Both the position numbers and the translations under genes were made by a program. 8,327 nt of DNA from Chromatiales bacterium. GTDB lineage: Bacteria > Pseudomonadota > Gammaproteobacteria > SZUA-152. This document shows positions 1 to 6,064 of this stretch, piece by piece (the stretch's first letter is position 1; every line of letters starts with the position of its first letter). The notes under the pieces were generated by a model that saw only the letters and a program-made list of their open reading frames with translations, was not told where the DNA came from and searched no databases. The stretch is taken from NCBI GenBank assembly GCA_026999335.1, contig JALTPW010000784.1, forward strand, positions 1 to 8,327. The letters run 5' to 3'.

Positions 1-1733
1 TGTTTCAGCGTGTCGATGCGTCCGCGCAGGTGCTGGATGTGCTGGTCGAAGCCTTCGAAACCCGCCGGGGCCCGGGCACGCGCCTGTTGCAGGGAGTCCT
101 GCTGGGCGAGGGTGGCCGCGAATTCCCTGTCCAGTGAGTGTAGGGCCTTTTGCACCGTCCAGCGCCGCGCGGCATAGGTGGTGCGAATGTCGTATTCCAA
201 CAGGCCGGTAAAGAAGCGGTACTGCTCGCGGTAACGGTCGATGCGGCGGTGATTCTGCAGGTGCTCCAGGCGGTCTTCGATGCCTTGCAGGCGCTCGATC
301 AGTTTTTGTTCGTCTTCCGTGGCCAAGGTCAGGGCATCGTATTCTTCGTCAATGCGCTGCAATTCCTGGGCGTAAATGTCACGGCTGGCGCGGATGTCTT
401 CGATGCGCGCCAGGGTCTCGTCGGGGGTGAGGCGTTCGAGCTGATCCTCAAAGGTCTGCCGGCGCAGAGCCAACATGTGGTCGTAGGCGGGCATATCGCT
501 TTCCCAGCGGGCCAGTTTGCCGCGCAGAAAATTGAGGTCGCGCAGGTTCTTGATGGCCTCATGGAAGCCGTGGCCAGCCATCAGGGTTGGCAGGTAGCGG
601 GCCTCGGGGGTCTCTGGCAGCAGCTCAGCCTCCCAGAACCAGCCCATTTCGTTGCCGTCGACCTGTTTCAGCAGGTCATCCCACAGGCGGCCTTGGCTGA
701 CGGCGGCGCGGGTGGTGTCCAAGGCCGTCAGCTCCTGCTGATAGATGTCGATGGCCTCGCGGTAGGAATTCATCGCCTGCGGGTAGGCCTGCAACCGTTC
801 CTCCGCGTAGCCCTTGGCGAGCAGGGATTCGAACACTGCGACATCGACGCGGTCACGTTGACTCAGTTCGGTCCACGGTAGCAGGGCCTGTTTGTATTGT
901 TGCTGTTCCAGCGCCACCCAGCCCATGCCCAACAAGGCCTTGTTGGAGAACGGCCCGTTGAGGCGCACGCGGCGCAAGTAACCACGGGCGCGCTCGGGAT
1001 CTTGTTTGAGTGCGCGGTAGCCCAGCGCTAGATTGGCTCGGTCGCGCAGGGCCTTGAGATATTCATCGCCGCTGCGCAGCTGACCGACCCTGTCCAGCAG
1101 GCCCTCGCCCTCTTTCACCTGGCCCGCGCGCACCAGGGCGACACCGAGATTGAAGCGGGCGAACCAGGCCTGGTTTTCGTCACCGTCATCGGCCAGTTCG
1201 GTTAGGGATTCGGCGGCCTCGGCGTACTTCTCGCGCGCCATCAGCAGGTTGGCCTTGAGGGTTTGCAATTCCTCGTCGAGGGCCGGGTCAAGGTGATCGC
1301 CGACCTGCCACAGGGCGATGTTGGCTTCTTCGTAGAGTCCCTTGTAATAGCGGATCTTGCCTAGATAGAACCAGGCGCGGTCGTGCACCTCGGGGCTGTC
1401 TTTTTCGTCCAGTAAGACCATGAACAGACGCTCGGCGTCGTCATGCAGGCCGTAGGAGAGGTAGATGCCCGCCAGCAGCAGCTGTGCCTCGGCGTCATGG
1501 TGCTGGAGCAGTTCACGCTCGCGCGCGGTGAGCAGATGCACGGCGGCGGAATAATAGTTCTGCTGGTAGAACTGGTACAGAGCCTCACCGTAGTAGAGGT
1601 CACGCACCACACGTGGCTCGTCATCGGCGTGGCTTTGCGCTGGCGGCAGCAGGCCGGCACCGAGCAGGGCGACACCCAGCAGCAGGTTTTTTGCCCGCAA
1701 AGCGCTGGCCGTGGATTTCAAAGCGCTGAACAT
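1..1733 (-). CDS. Periplasmic tetratricopeptide-repeat (TPR) protein, 3' end beyond window
   Basis: The frame is open without a stop from an ATG at 1733 to the left edge, giving 577 complete codons. An N-terminal signal peptide (hydrophobic stretch about residues 16-30, likely cleaved after SHA near 36) points to export. The N-terminal motif DLYYGEALYQFYQQ is followed by helical repeats with TPR character (alternating Ala/Gly/Tyr/Leu positions) over about residues 45-330. The last visible third is charged and probably coiled coil (for example residues about 450-510, rich in Glu, Arg and Leu). There is no cysteine in the visible part. The gene follows the coiled-coil protein gene by 28 bases and is the last visible member of the unit. 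No good Shine-Dalgarno precedes the ATG; a TTG at 1745 is an alternative start. TPR proteins of this kind scaffold envelope complexes, so a scaffold role next to the outer-membrane barrels is an inference. Substrate and partners are unknown. Confidence 0.85.
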   Translation of the reverse strand, partial: MFSALKSTASALRAKNLLLGVALLGAGLLPPAQSHADDEPRVVRDLYYGEALYQFYQQNYYSAAVHLLTARERELLQHHDAEAQLLLAGIYLSYGLHDDAERLFMVLLDEKDSPEVHDRAWFYLGKIRYYKGLYEEANIALWQVGDHLDPALDEELQTLKANLLMAREKYAEAAESLTELADDGDENQAWFARFNLGVALVRAGQVKEGEGLLDRVGQLRSGDEYLKALRDRANLALGYRALKQDPERARGYLRRVRLNGPFSNKALLGMGWVALEQQQYKQALLPWTELSQRDRVDVAVFESLLAKGYAEERLQAYPQAMNSYREAIDIYQQELTALDTTRAAVSQGRLWDDLLKQVDGNEMGWFWEAELLPETPEARYLPTLMAGHGFHEAIKNLRDLNFLRGKLARWESDMPAYDHMLALRRQTFEDQLERLTPDETLARIEDIRASRDIYAQELQRIDEEYDALTLATEDEQKLIERLQGIEDRLEHLQNHRRIDRYREQYRFFTGLLEYDIRTTYAARRWTVQKALHSLDREFAATLAQQDSLQQARARAPAGFEGFDQHIQHLRGRIDTLK

Positions 1734-1751
1734 AGTGATGGGCAAGGTGCT

Positions 1752-1775
1752 GTTCCGATTCCTATTCCCATTCCC
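1752..1775. repeat. Four-copy imperfect hexanucleotide tandem repeat
   Basis: On the minus strand the units read GGGAAT, GGGAAT, AGGAAT, CGGAAC. They span the last codons and the TAG stop of the upstream gene and continue into the spacer before the TPR gene. In frame the array encodes alternating Glu and Trp, with the stop inside the third unit. It is short, so chance is possible. Confidence 0.5.
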
Positions 1776-2517
1776 GGACGACGAATTCCGGCTGCAGTTT
1801 GGCAGTGACGTCGCGGATCTTCAGCTCCATGAATTTGGCCGCCGCGCCCTTCTTGAATTTGACTGTGGTGGCACGACGGTAGTCGCGGTTGTTGGGGCCG
1901 GGGCCGGTAAAGGTGGCGATGAGTTCATGTTCGCCGCTTTTGACGTTGCCCAACCACAGGCGCTGCACGCCACCGCGCTGCAGGGCGTCCAGTTCGCGCT
2001 TGGTGTAGAGGTGGTTAGCGACCTCTTTGCCATCGATTTTCAGTTGTACCGAATCGAGACGGAAATAGCTGCCCACGTCGATGGAAAGAAATATCGCCAA
2101 CTGGGTGTTGGAAGGAAACAGCAGTTCCTCTTCAAGGATGAACAGGTCGCGGTTGAGGGCCTTGGCCTGCTTTTTCAGATCCTGCACACGGGCGTCGAGG
2201 CTGCGTTTCTTTTCCACTGCGGGAGCCGCTTGGACAGTTGTCGTCTGGGCCGGCGTGGTTTCGGTCTCTGCCGGGGCGGGCTCCGAAAGAGGGGGTACTG
2301 CCGTTATTTCGGCGGCTGGGATCTGCGCTGACGGTGCGCCGGCCGGGGCCTCTGCCGCAGATGTGCTGGTCGGCGTACTGTCAGTACTGGCTCCGATGGG
2401 CGCCGCGATGACCGGCAGGCCGATGGACAGCATTAACAGGGTCGCCGCCAGCATGAGGTGGCTCAGGCCTTGCTGCAGGCGTGCCGGGGAGAATCGGGTG
2501 TGGTGCGGGGTAGGCAT
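1762..2517 (-). CDS. Exported protein with Ala/Pro/Thr linker, coiled coil and C-terminal beta domain
   Basis: The product is 251 residues from the ATG at 2517. It has a signal sequence (hydrophobic about 21-38, cleavage near IAA/PIG), a low-complexity Ala/Pro/Thr/Ser/Glu linker (about 41-101), a basic/acidic heptad segment (about 103-131, RVQDLKKQAKALNRDL) and a folded C-terminal domain (about 132-251). That domain contains VQLKIDGKEV and GEHELIATFTG, which look like a PEGA-type or other small beta-sandwich surface domain. There is no cysteine and no helix-turn-helix. I do not recognise a named family with certainty. The long linker would let the domain reach across the periplasm or peptidoglycan from a fixed point. 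The start was moved from an in-frame TTG at 2535 to the ATG because AAGGA lies 7 bases before the ATG. The gene sits 14 bases after DUF3570 and 28 before the TPR gene, so co-expression is likely. A periplasmic structural role is inferred. Confidence 0.8.
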   Translation of the reverse strand: MPTPHHTRFSPARLQQGLSHLMLAATLLMLSIGLPVIAAPIGASTDSTPTSTSAAEAPAGAPSAQIPAAEITAVPPLSEPAPAETETTPAQTTTVQAAPAVEKKRSLDARVQDLKKQAKALNRDLFILEEELLFPSNTQLAIFLSIDVGSYFRLDSVQLKIDGKEVANHLYTKRELDALQRGGVQRLWLGNVKSGEHELIATFTGPGPNNRDYRRATTVKFKKGAAAKFMELKIRDVTAKLQPEFVVREWE

Positions 2518-2524
2518 GGTGGAT

Positions 2525-2529
2525 TCCTT
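2525..2529 (-). promoter_or_regulatory. Shine-Dalgarno deciding the start of the coiled-coil protein
   Basis: AAGGA on the minus strand, 7 bases before the ATG at 2517. The upstream in-frame TTG at 2535 overlaps the DUF3570 stop and would place this site inside the coding region. Confidence 0.6.
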
Positions 2530-2531
2530 GC

Positions 2532-3725
2532 TCAATACCAGATCGAGACGAATAGGCGCAGGACGTAGGCGGAGAAGCTGTACAGGGGTTCGCTACCCGG
2601 AGTGAGCCCTTTCGCACGCAGATCACTGAAGTCCTGATAATTGAATTGCATATAGTTGTATTTGACGTTCAGGCTGCCCTTGTCGATAAAACCCCAGCCC
2701 TGGCGGGCAAAATGGTAGCTGGCGCCGAGACCAATGCCGTGGCTGTAGTAGGTGCTGAGTTCTTTGTCGCGGGCCCGGTAACAGTACGGACAGTCGTCCA
2801 GACTGGGCGCCTTGCCGGTAAACAGGTCGCTGTAGAAGTTGGCGCGGCTCTGGGTGTAGTAACGGTAGCTGGCCTCCAGGATCCAGGCCTTGCCCAGCGG
2901 ATGGATGTAGCCGATTTCACCAATCAAGGCATCGATGCCCCAGGTGTCGATAAAGCCACGCACCTCGCCGTGCACGACAGCGCGATAGGGCAGGTAGTAC
3001 AGTGCCTTGAGACCCAGGGCGTGGCTGGTGCGGGTGTTGGGGTACTGCTCTGCCTGGAGCTGATAAGCGCCGTTGCCATCGAGATAGCGCACCGAGCGGT
3101 AGGGGTTGTTGAGATAACCCTCATCGGTGACCAGCTCGTAATTGAGGTCGATGAGGGAATTCTTGCTCAATACCTGTGACAGGCCCAAACGGAAACGTTG
3201 GCGATCAGCCTTCTTTTTAAAGTTGGGGTCGATGTTACCGGCCTTGTCGGCACGCTTGCGAATGGTGTCCCAGCCCTGGCCATAGCCCAGGCTGATGGTG
3301 GTCAGGTCGCCAAACATGGAGTGACTGATGCCGAAGGCGGCCGAGTTGGCGTTGAAATCGCTTTCCTCACTGTTGGTCATGGAGAGATTGAACAGGGTTT
3401 TTTCATACAAAAAATCGCCGCCCACGGTCTTTTCTTCGCGATATTCGGTGTAGGGGCTGGCGGTGGTCACCACGTCGATAGAGGCGCTGGAAATGGAGTC
3501 CACATAATAGTTACCGAACAGCGAGGTGTACTTGCCCAGCTGCTTGCGCGCCAGCAGGGAGGGGCCGCTGACGTCCAGGCCGCCGCCGGAATAGGCGTGG
3601 TAGAGGGCGTCGGCGCGGTCTTCCGGCAACACCGCCGCCGTCAGCGGCAGACAAAAGCCCAGTACACCCGCCACCAGCAGGCCCCAACGGAAACCGTTGC
3701 GGGTATCAGTTGCAGCCGCAGCCAC
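2532..3725 (-). CDS. DUF3570 outer-membrane beta-barrel protein
   Basis: This is a 397-residue product from the GTG at 3725 (412 from an ATG at 3770). The GTG is preferred because AAGGAGG lies 8 bases upstream and because it leaves a normal signal peptide (RNGFRWGLLVAGVLGF, cleavage near TAA/VLPED). The mature start, with RADALYHAYSGGGLDVSGPS and later SASIDVVTTASPYTEYREE, matches what I know of DUF3570 proteins. The rest alternates aromatic and polar residues as in membrane beta-strands and ends LRLFVSIWY with a terminal aromatic, as outer-membrane barrels do. The only cysteines after the signal peptide form CPYC (2792-2781, residues 312-315), probably in a loop. It overlaps the DUF4266 gene by 20 bases, and DUF4266 and DUF3570 genes usually travel together. 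The function of DUF3570 is not known to me; a channel or surface component is inferred. Confidence 0.9.
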   Translation of the reverse strand: MAAAATDTRNGFRWGLLVAGVLGFCLPLTAAVLPEDRADALYHAYSGGGLDVSGPSLLARKQLGKYTSLFGNYYVDSISSASIDVVTTASPYTEYREEKTVGGDFLYEKTLFNLSMTNSEESDFNANSAAFGISHSMFGDLTTISLGYGQGWDTIRKRADKAGNIDPNFKKKADRQRFRLGLSQVLSKNSLIDLNYELVTDEGYLNNPYRSVRYLDGNGAYQLQAEQYPNTRTSHALGLKALYYLPYRAVVHGEVRGFIDTWGIDALIGEIGYIHPLGKAWILEASYRYYTQSRANFYSDLFTGKAPSLDDCPYCYRARDKELSTYYSHGIGLGASYHFARQGWGFIDKGSLNVKYNYMQFNYQDFSDLRAKGLTPGSEPLYSFSAYVLRLFVSIWY

Positions 3726-3951
3726 CGCCACCCCCTCCTTCGGCGCCACGCGCACCCTCGCGGGCCTCATAGACGTGATTGACGTAGCTGTCGGCGACCG
3801 GATCGCGCGAAAAGCTCATGATGGGATCGGCCAGATTGGCGCGCTCGTAGGGCTTGACCCACGGCTCGATGCCGCTGCAGCCCGCCAGCGTTCCGGCGAC
3901 CAGGCTGAACAACAGCGCGCTGCGTAGAGAGGGGCGCAGTTTACGTCTCAT
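3706..3951 (-). CDS. DUF4266 small lipoprotein with Gly/Cys tail
   Basis: An 81-residue lipoprotein precursor. A basic N-terminus and hydrophobic segment lead to the lipobox TLAGC, with Cys25 as the lipidation site. After it comes the stretch GIEPWVKPYERANLADPIM, typical of DUF4266, then an acidic/basic segment, then six glycines and CGCN at the C-terminus (Cys78 and Cys80). Serine at +2 after the lipidated Cys fits outer-membrane sorting. Its ATG overlaps the TlpA stop (ATGA), which indicates translational coupling, and its 3' end overlaps DUF3570. The paired C-terminal cysteines could bind a metal, form a disulfide handled by the neighbouring TlpA, or be modified; none of this is shown. The poly-glycine codons also supply the Shine-Dalgarno for the DUF3570 gene. 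Family assignment is firm, function unknown. Confidence 0.9.
   Translation of the reverse strand: MRRKLRPSLRSALLFSLVAGTLAGCSGIEPWVKPYERANLADPIMSFSRDPVADSYVNHVYEAREGARGAEGGGGGGCGCN
3734..3740 (-). promoter_or_regulatory. Shine-Dalgarno for DUF3570 inside the DUF4266 poly-Gly codons
   Basis: AAGGAGG on the minus strand, 8 bases before the GTG at 3725. It is too close (2 bases) to the GTG at 3731 and lies downstream of the ATG at 3770, so it selects 3725 as the start. Confidence 0.65.
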
Positions 3952-4445
3952 TCGCGGATCAGCTCCTTGATCTGTTGGCGGTATTCGTCTTCGTAACCGG
4001 GCAGGAAGCCCTTGTGCACATAGCGCACGGTGCCGTCACGGTCGAGAATCACCGTGGTGGGCATGGCCACCACATTGTAGAGTTTGCTAACGCTGTTGCG
4101 GGCATCGAACAGCACCGGGAAAGTGACCGGGATTTCCTTGAGCATATCCAGCGCGGCGCTGGCGTCCTCTTCCACGTTGACGCCCAGCAGGGTGAAACCG
4201 AGATCGCCATAACGCTCGTGAAGCTCTTCCAGCAGGGGCATCTCCTGCCGGCAAGGGGCGCACCAGGAGGCCCAAAAATTGACCATCACCACCTCGCCGC
4301 GCAACTCGCTCAGCTTGATGTTTTCGCCACTGCGGCTCTTCAAGGTGAAGTCGGGCGCGGGGCCGCCAACGTCCAGGGCCAGGGCACTGCCGGCCATCAG
4401 CAGGCTCAGCAGCAGGGTCAGAATGATTCGGTTCGGCATGTTCAT
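3948..4445 (-). CDS. TlpA/ResA-like periplasmic thioredoxin
   Basis: The product has 165 residues: a signal peptide (about 5-24, cleavage after ALA), then a thioredoxin-like fold of the TlpA/ResA branch. GGPAPDFTL opens the domain. The active site is WCAPC with Cys62 and Cys65, preceded by VVMVNFWAS. The cis-proline loop is VVAMPTT (Pro129), followed by VILDRDGTVRY. Such proteins keep periplasmic thiols reduced, for instance on apocytochromes, metal-site proteins or specific partners. The co-transcribed lipoprotein (CGC) and barrel (CPYC) are obvious candidate clients, and the di-haem protein upstream is another; this is inference. GAGG lies 7 bases before the ATG. The gene follows the second barrel gene by 30 bases and overlaps DUF4266 by 4. 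All catalytic features are intact. A cytochrome c maturation role cannot be excluded, but no ccm gene is in the window. Confidence 0.93.
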   Translation of the reverse strand: MNMPNRIILTLLLSLLMAGSALALDVGGPAPDFTLKSRSGENIKLSELRGEVVMVNFWASWCAPCRQEMPLLEELHERYGDLGFTLLGVNVEEDASAALDMLKEIPVTFPVLFDARNSVSKLYNVVAMPTTVILDRDGTVRYVHKGFLPGYEDEYRQQIKELIRE

Positions 4446-4475
4446 CGGGTTACCTCTTTTTACTTCTCATTGACG

Positions 4476-5135
4476 CTAGAAAAAAATACTCAGACCGGCG
4501 CTGGTCTCGAGATTGTGCGTGGTCTTGTTGTCGCCCAGCAGGTCGATGTCAAAGATGTGGTCGCGCATATCGAGATGGATGGCCAGCCAGTCGGTGGCGA
4601 GGAAGCGGTAGCCGACGCCAACGTTGATGGTGAAGCGATCATCGCCGGCGAAGGTGGTCGAGCCGGCGCCACCGATCACGTACAACGCCGAACGAAAGGC
4701 CCAGTTGCGGCTGACGAAAGTCTCGCCGGGCAGCAGATTGTAACCCAGTGAGACGTTGTAATAACTGAGGATGCGCTCCTCGTCAGTCAGCAGCGGGGCG
4801 CCGCCGCTGAGACGTTCATAGCTGGTTTCGGTGGTGGTCGAACGGCCATAGGTGGCCTCGAAGAAGATACCTTCGGTGACGTGATAGGCCACGCGCGCGC
4901 CAATTACCGCATTGGCGCCGAAATCCTCGGTACTGAGCAGTCCACCAAACACGCTGATCTCGAAATCCTCGCTATCGATCTCGTCGATACCGACTTCACG
5001 TCGGTCGATCTGCGGCTGGATGACCTGCTGCCCGGCAGCCTGATCGGTGTCGTCTTCGGCCGCCAGGGCCGTTGCGCTCCACAGGCAGGATATGCACAGG
5101 ATGCTCAAAAGAAGAATGCGAAGCCTGCCTTCCAT
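4476..5135 (-). CDS. Outer-membrane beta-barrel protein, TIGR04565 type
   Basis: The 219-residue precursor has a signal peptide (hydrophobic 5-24, cleavage near ALA/AE). A short acidic stretch contains QPQIDRREVGIDEID and leads into a barrel from about residue 57, FEISVFGGLLSTEDFG. It then has ARVAYHVTEGIFFEATYGRS, LSYYNVSLGYNLLPGE, TDWLAIHLDMRDHIFD and a final LSIFF. These landmarks match the family named outer membrane beta-barrel domain (TIGR04565), known from myxobacteria and Gammaproteobacteria, where members lie near TPR proteins and gliding-type motor genes. The terminal Phe is the expected BAM recognition signal. Its cysteines are only in the signal peptide. It starts 31 bases inside the preceding gene, with AAGGA at 5149-5145, 9 bases before the ATG, so translation is coupled. 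The role as the outer-membrane end of an envelope complex is inferred from the family. Confidence 0.9.
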   Translation of the reverse strand: MEGRLRILLLSILCISCLWSATALAAEDDTDQAAGQQVIQPQIDRREVGIDEIDSEDFEISVFGGLLSTEDFGANAVIGARVAYHVTEGIFFEATYGRSTTTETSYERLSGGAPLLTDEERILSYYNVSLGYNLLPGETFVSRNWAFRSALYVIGGAGSTTFAGDDRFTINVGVGYRFLATDWLAIHLDMRDHIFDIDLLGDNKTTHNLETSAGLSIFF

Positions 5136-5866
5136 TCCTTGAATTCCTTATTGTTGTCATCACTGGAAAAAGTGATGTAGCGGTTGAACTCTGCTCGCAG
5201 TACGAAACGGCGTGACAGCCAGGTGCGCAGGCCCAGGCCCACGTGAGCGGTAAAATCGTTGCTGTCCTCGGGTGGCACCAGGGTAGTGCGCGGCTGGGTA
5301 CTGAGATAACCGCCGCCAAGACTGAAAAAAGGCGACACCCGCCAGCGCGGAAAGGGTTGAGAAAGCAGGTTCACGTTGAACAGATAGCTGGAGGAATAGT
5401 CACCCAGCACCTGTGAACCGCTCAGCTCGGCAGAGAGATTGGCATTGAAGGCGTAGCCAGCGTAGAGGCTGATCTGCGGGGCATTGTTGAAAACCCCGCC
5501 GAGCAGGCCGAATTCCCAGCGGCGCTGGCTGAAGTCGCCCAGAGCAGGCTCTTGCAGATGGGTGTTTTCTCCGTCCGGGGTCAATGTCTTCTCCAGTTGC
5601 ACGCGCGCCACCCAGCCGCGTTTGCCGTCGGGGGTACGCACCTTGAACCAATCGGTCTTGCGCTTCAGTACTTCGATGAAGTCATCACGATCCACGACAT
5701 GAAACACCGGGTAACCAACGCCCGGGCCGGTGTGCAGCTCAATGAAAGGCTCGGCCACCTGCAGCAGGGCGTATTCCTCCGTCGCCTGTACAGAAGCGGC
5801 TGCCAGCAGCATGAGCAGAACAATCCACGGCGGGGTGGGAATGGCTTGTCGGGTGCGGGCAGTCAC
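5105..5866 (-). CDS. SH3b-domain outer-membrane beta-barrel protein
   Basis: The product has 253 residues from a GTG at 5866; an in-frame TAA lies only 6 bases upstream, so no earlier start is possible. A signal peptide (about 13-28, cleavage after VQA) is followed by a bacterial SH3 domain at about 31-93, with the hallmarks ELHTGPGVGYPVFHVV, DWFKVRTPDGKRGWV. Residues 116-253 form a small barrel with repeated aromatic strands, ending KAGFAFFF. SH3b domains bind cell-wall peptides or proteins, so the protein could tie an outer-membrane barrel to peptidoglycan on the periplasmic side (inference). It has no cysteine. It is the first gene of the seven-gene unit and overlaps the next barrel gene by 31 bases. 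Its ribosome-binding site is weak (only GTAAG nearby), and a short upstream frame overlaps its GTG. The GTG is the only start that keeps the whole signal peptide. Confidence 0.88.
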   Translation of the reverse strand: MTARTRQAIPTPPWIVLLMLLAAASVQATEEYALLQVAEPFIELHTGPGVGYPVFHVVDRDDFIEVLKRKTDWFKVRTPDGKRGWVARVQLEKTLTPDGENTHLQEPALGDFSQRRWEFGLLGGVFNNAPQISLYAGYAFNANLSAELSGSQVLGDYSSSYLFNVNLLSQPFPRWRVSPFFSLGGGYLSTQPRTTLVPPEDSNDFTAHVGLGLRTWLSRRFVLRAEFNRYITFSSDDNNKEFKEWKAGFAFFF

Positions 5867-5872
5867 AAATGC

Positions 5873-6043
5873 TTACAGCGGCTCATTGTTGGCTTTATTG
5901 ATGCTTCCGTCCGGAATTAATAGCGCGCGGCCGTGATCAGGGTCACAGGCCGAGGCTCCGGCGGGGGCGCGGGGCTGGCCAGGCAGGGCGTCTTCGGCTG
6001 CCCACCATAACCGCAATTGGATTGAGGCCATGACGGCGCTCAT
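5873..6043 (-). CDS. Possible small ORF, 56 codons, function unknown
   Basis: An ATG at 6043 opens 56 codons ending with TAA at 5875-5873. It is in the same frame as the SH3b barrel gene and separated from its GTG by 6 bases. The product would be Ala/Pro-rich in the middle, with WWAAEDALPGQP early and ALLIPDGSINKANN near the end, and has no recognisable signal peptide or domain. Many codons end in G or C, as in the neighbours, but the region is GC-rich anyway. There is no strong Shine-Dalgarno. It may be a chance frame, and the CRP-like site lies inside it. Confidence 0.2.
   Translation of the reverse strand: MSAVMASIQLRLWWAAEDALPGQPRAPAGASACDPDHGRALLIPDGSINKANNEPL
5932..5947. promoter_or_regulatory. 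CRP/Vfr-like palindromic operator candidate
   Basis: On the minus strand it reads TGTGACCCTGATCACG: TGTGA, six bases, TCACG. This matches 9 of 10 positions of the CRP core TGTGA-N6-TCACA. Its centre is about 73 bases upstream of the GTG of the SH3b barrel gene. A TATTAA sequence lies at 5922-5917, which would put the site about 29 bases before a start point and so favour repression from there; other promoter placements are open. No experimental support. Confidence 0.4.
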
Positions 6044-6058
6044 CTTAACGATTCCAAC

Positions 6059-6064
6059 ACTATA
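6059..6064 (-). promoter_or_regulatory. Possible -10 box
   Basis: TATAGT on the minus strand (5 of 6 to TATAAT), but no convincing -35 lies at 16-18 bases (AAGAGA at 17). If used, transcripts would start near 6052 and leave a leader of about 185 bases before the SH3b barrel gene. Confidence 0.2.

Noticed and set aside
150..881. Plus-strand frame of 243 codons opposite the TPR gene
   Set aside because: The minus strand here encodes the continuous TPR protein, open through to base 1; the plus-strand product is Gln/Val/Ala low-information sequence.
1711..2331. Plus-strand frame opposite the coiled-coil protein and TPR start
   Set aside because: Antisense to a gene with a signal peptide and operon context; no recognisable domain.
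2518..2535. TTG at 2535 as the start of the coiled-coil protein
   Set aside because: Weaker start codon with no ribosome-binding site; the ATG at 2517 has AAGGA at 7 bases.
2781..2792. CPYC as a glutaredoxin active site
   Set aside because: No thioredoxin fold surrounds it; it is flanked by beta-barrel strands, so only the motif is shared.
3726..3770. ATG at 3770 as the DUF3570 start
   Set aside because: No Shine-Dalgarno before it, and it adds 15 residues ahead of an otherwise normal signal peptide. The GTG at 3725 has AAGGAGG at 8 bases.
5929..5950. GCC-GTGA/TCAC-GGC stem as a terminator
   Set aside because: No T-run follows on either strand; it fits a protein-binding palindrome better.
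5978..6003. GGGC/GCCC hairpin in the spacer
   Set aside because: Short stem with a large loop and no T-run; expected by chance in GC-rich sequence.
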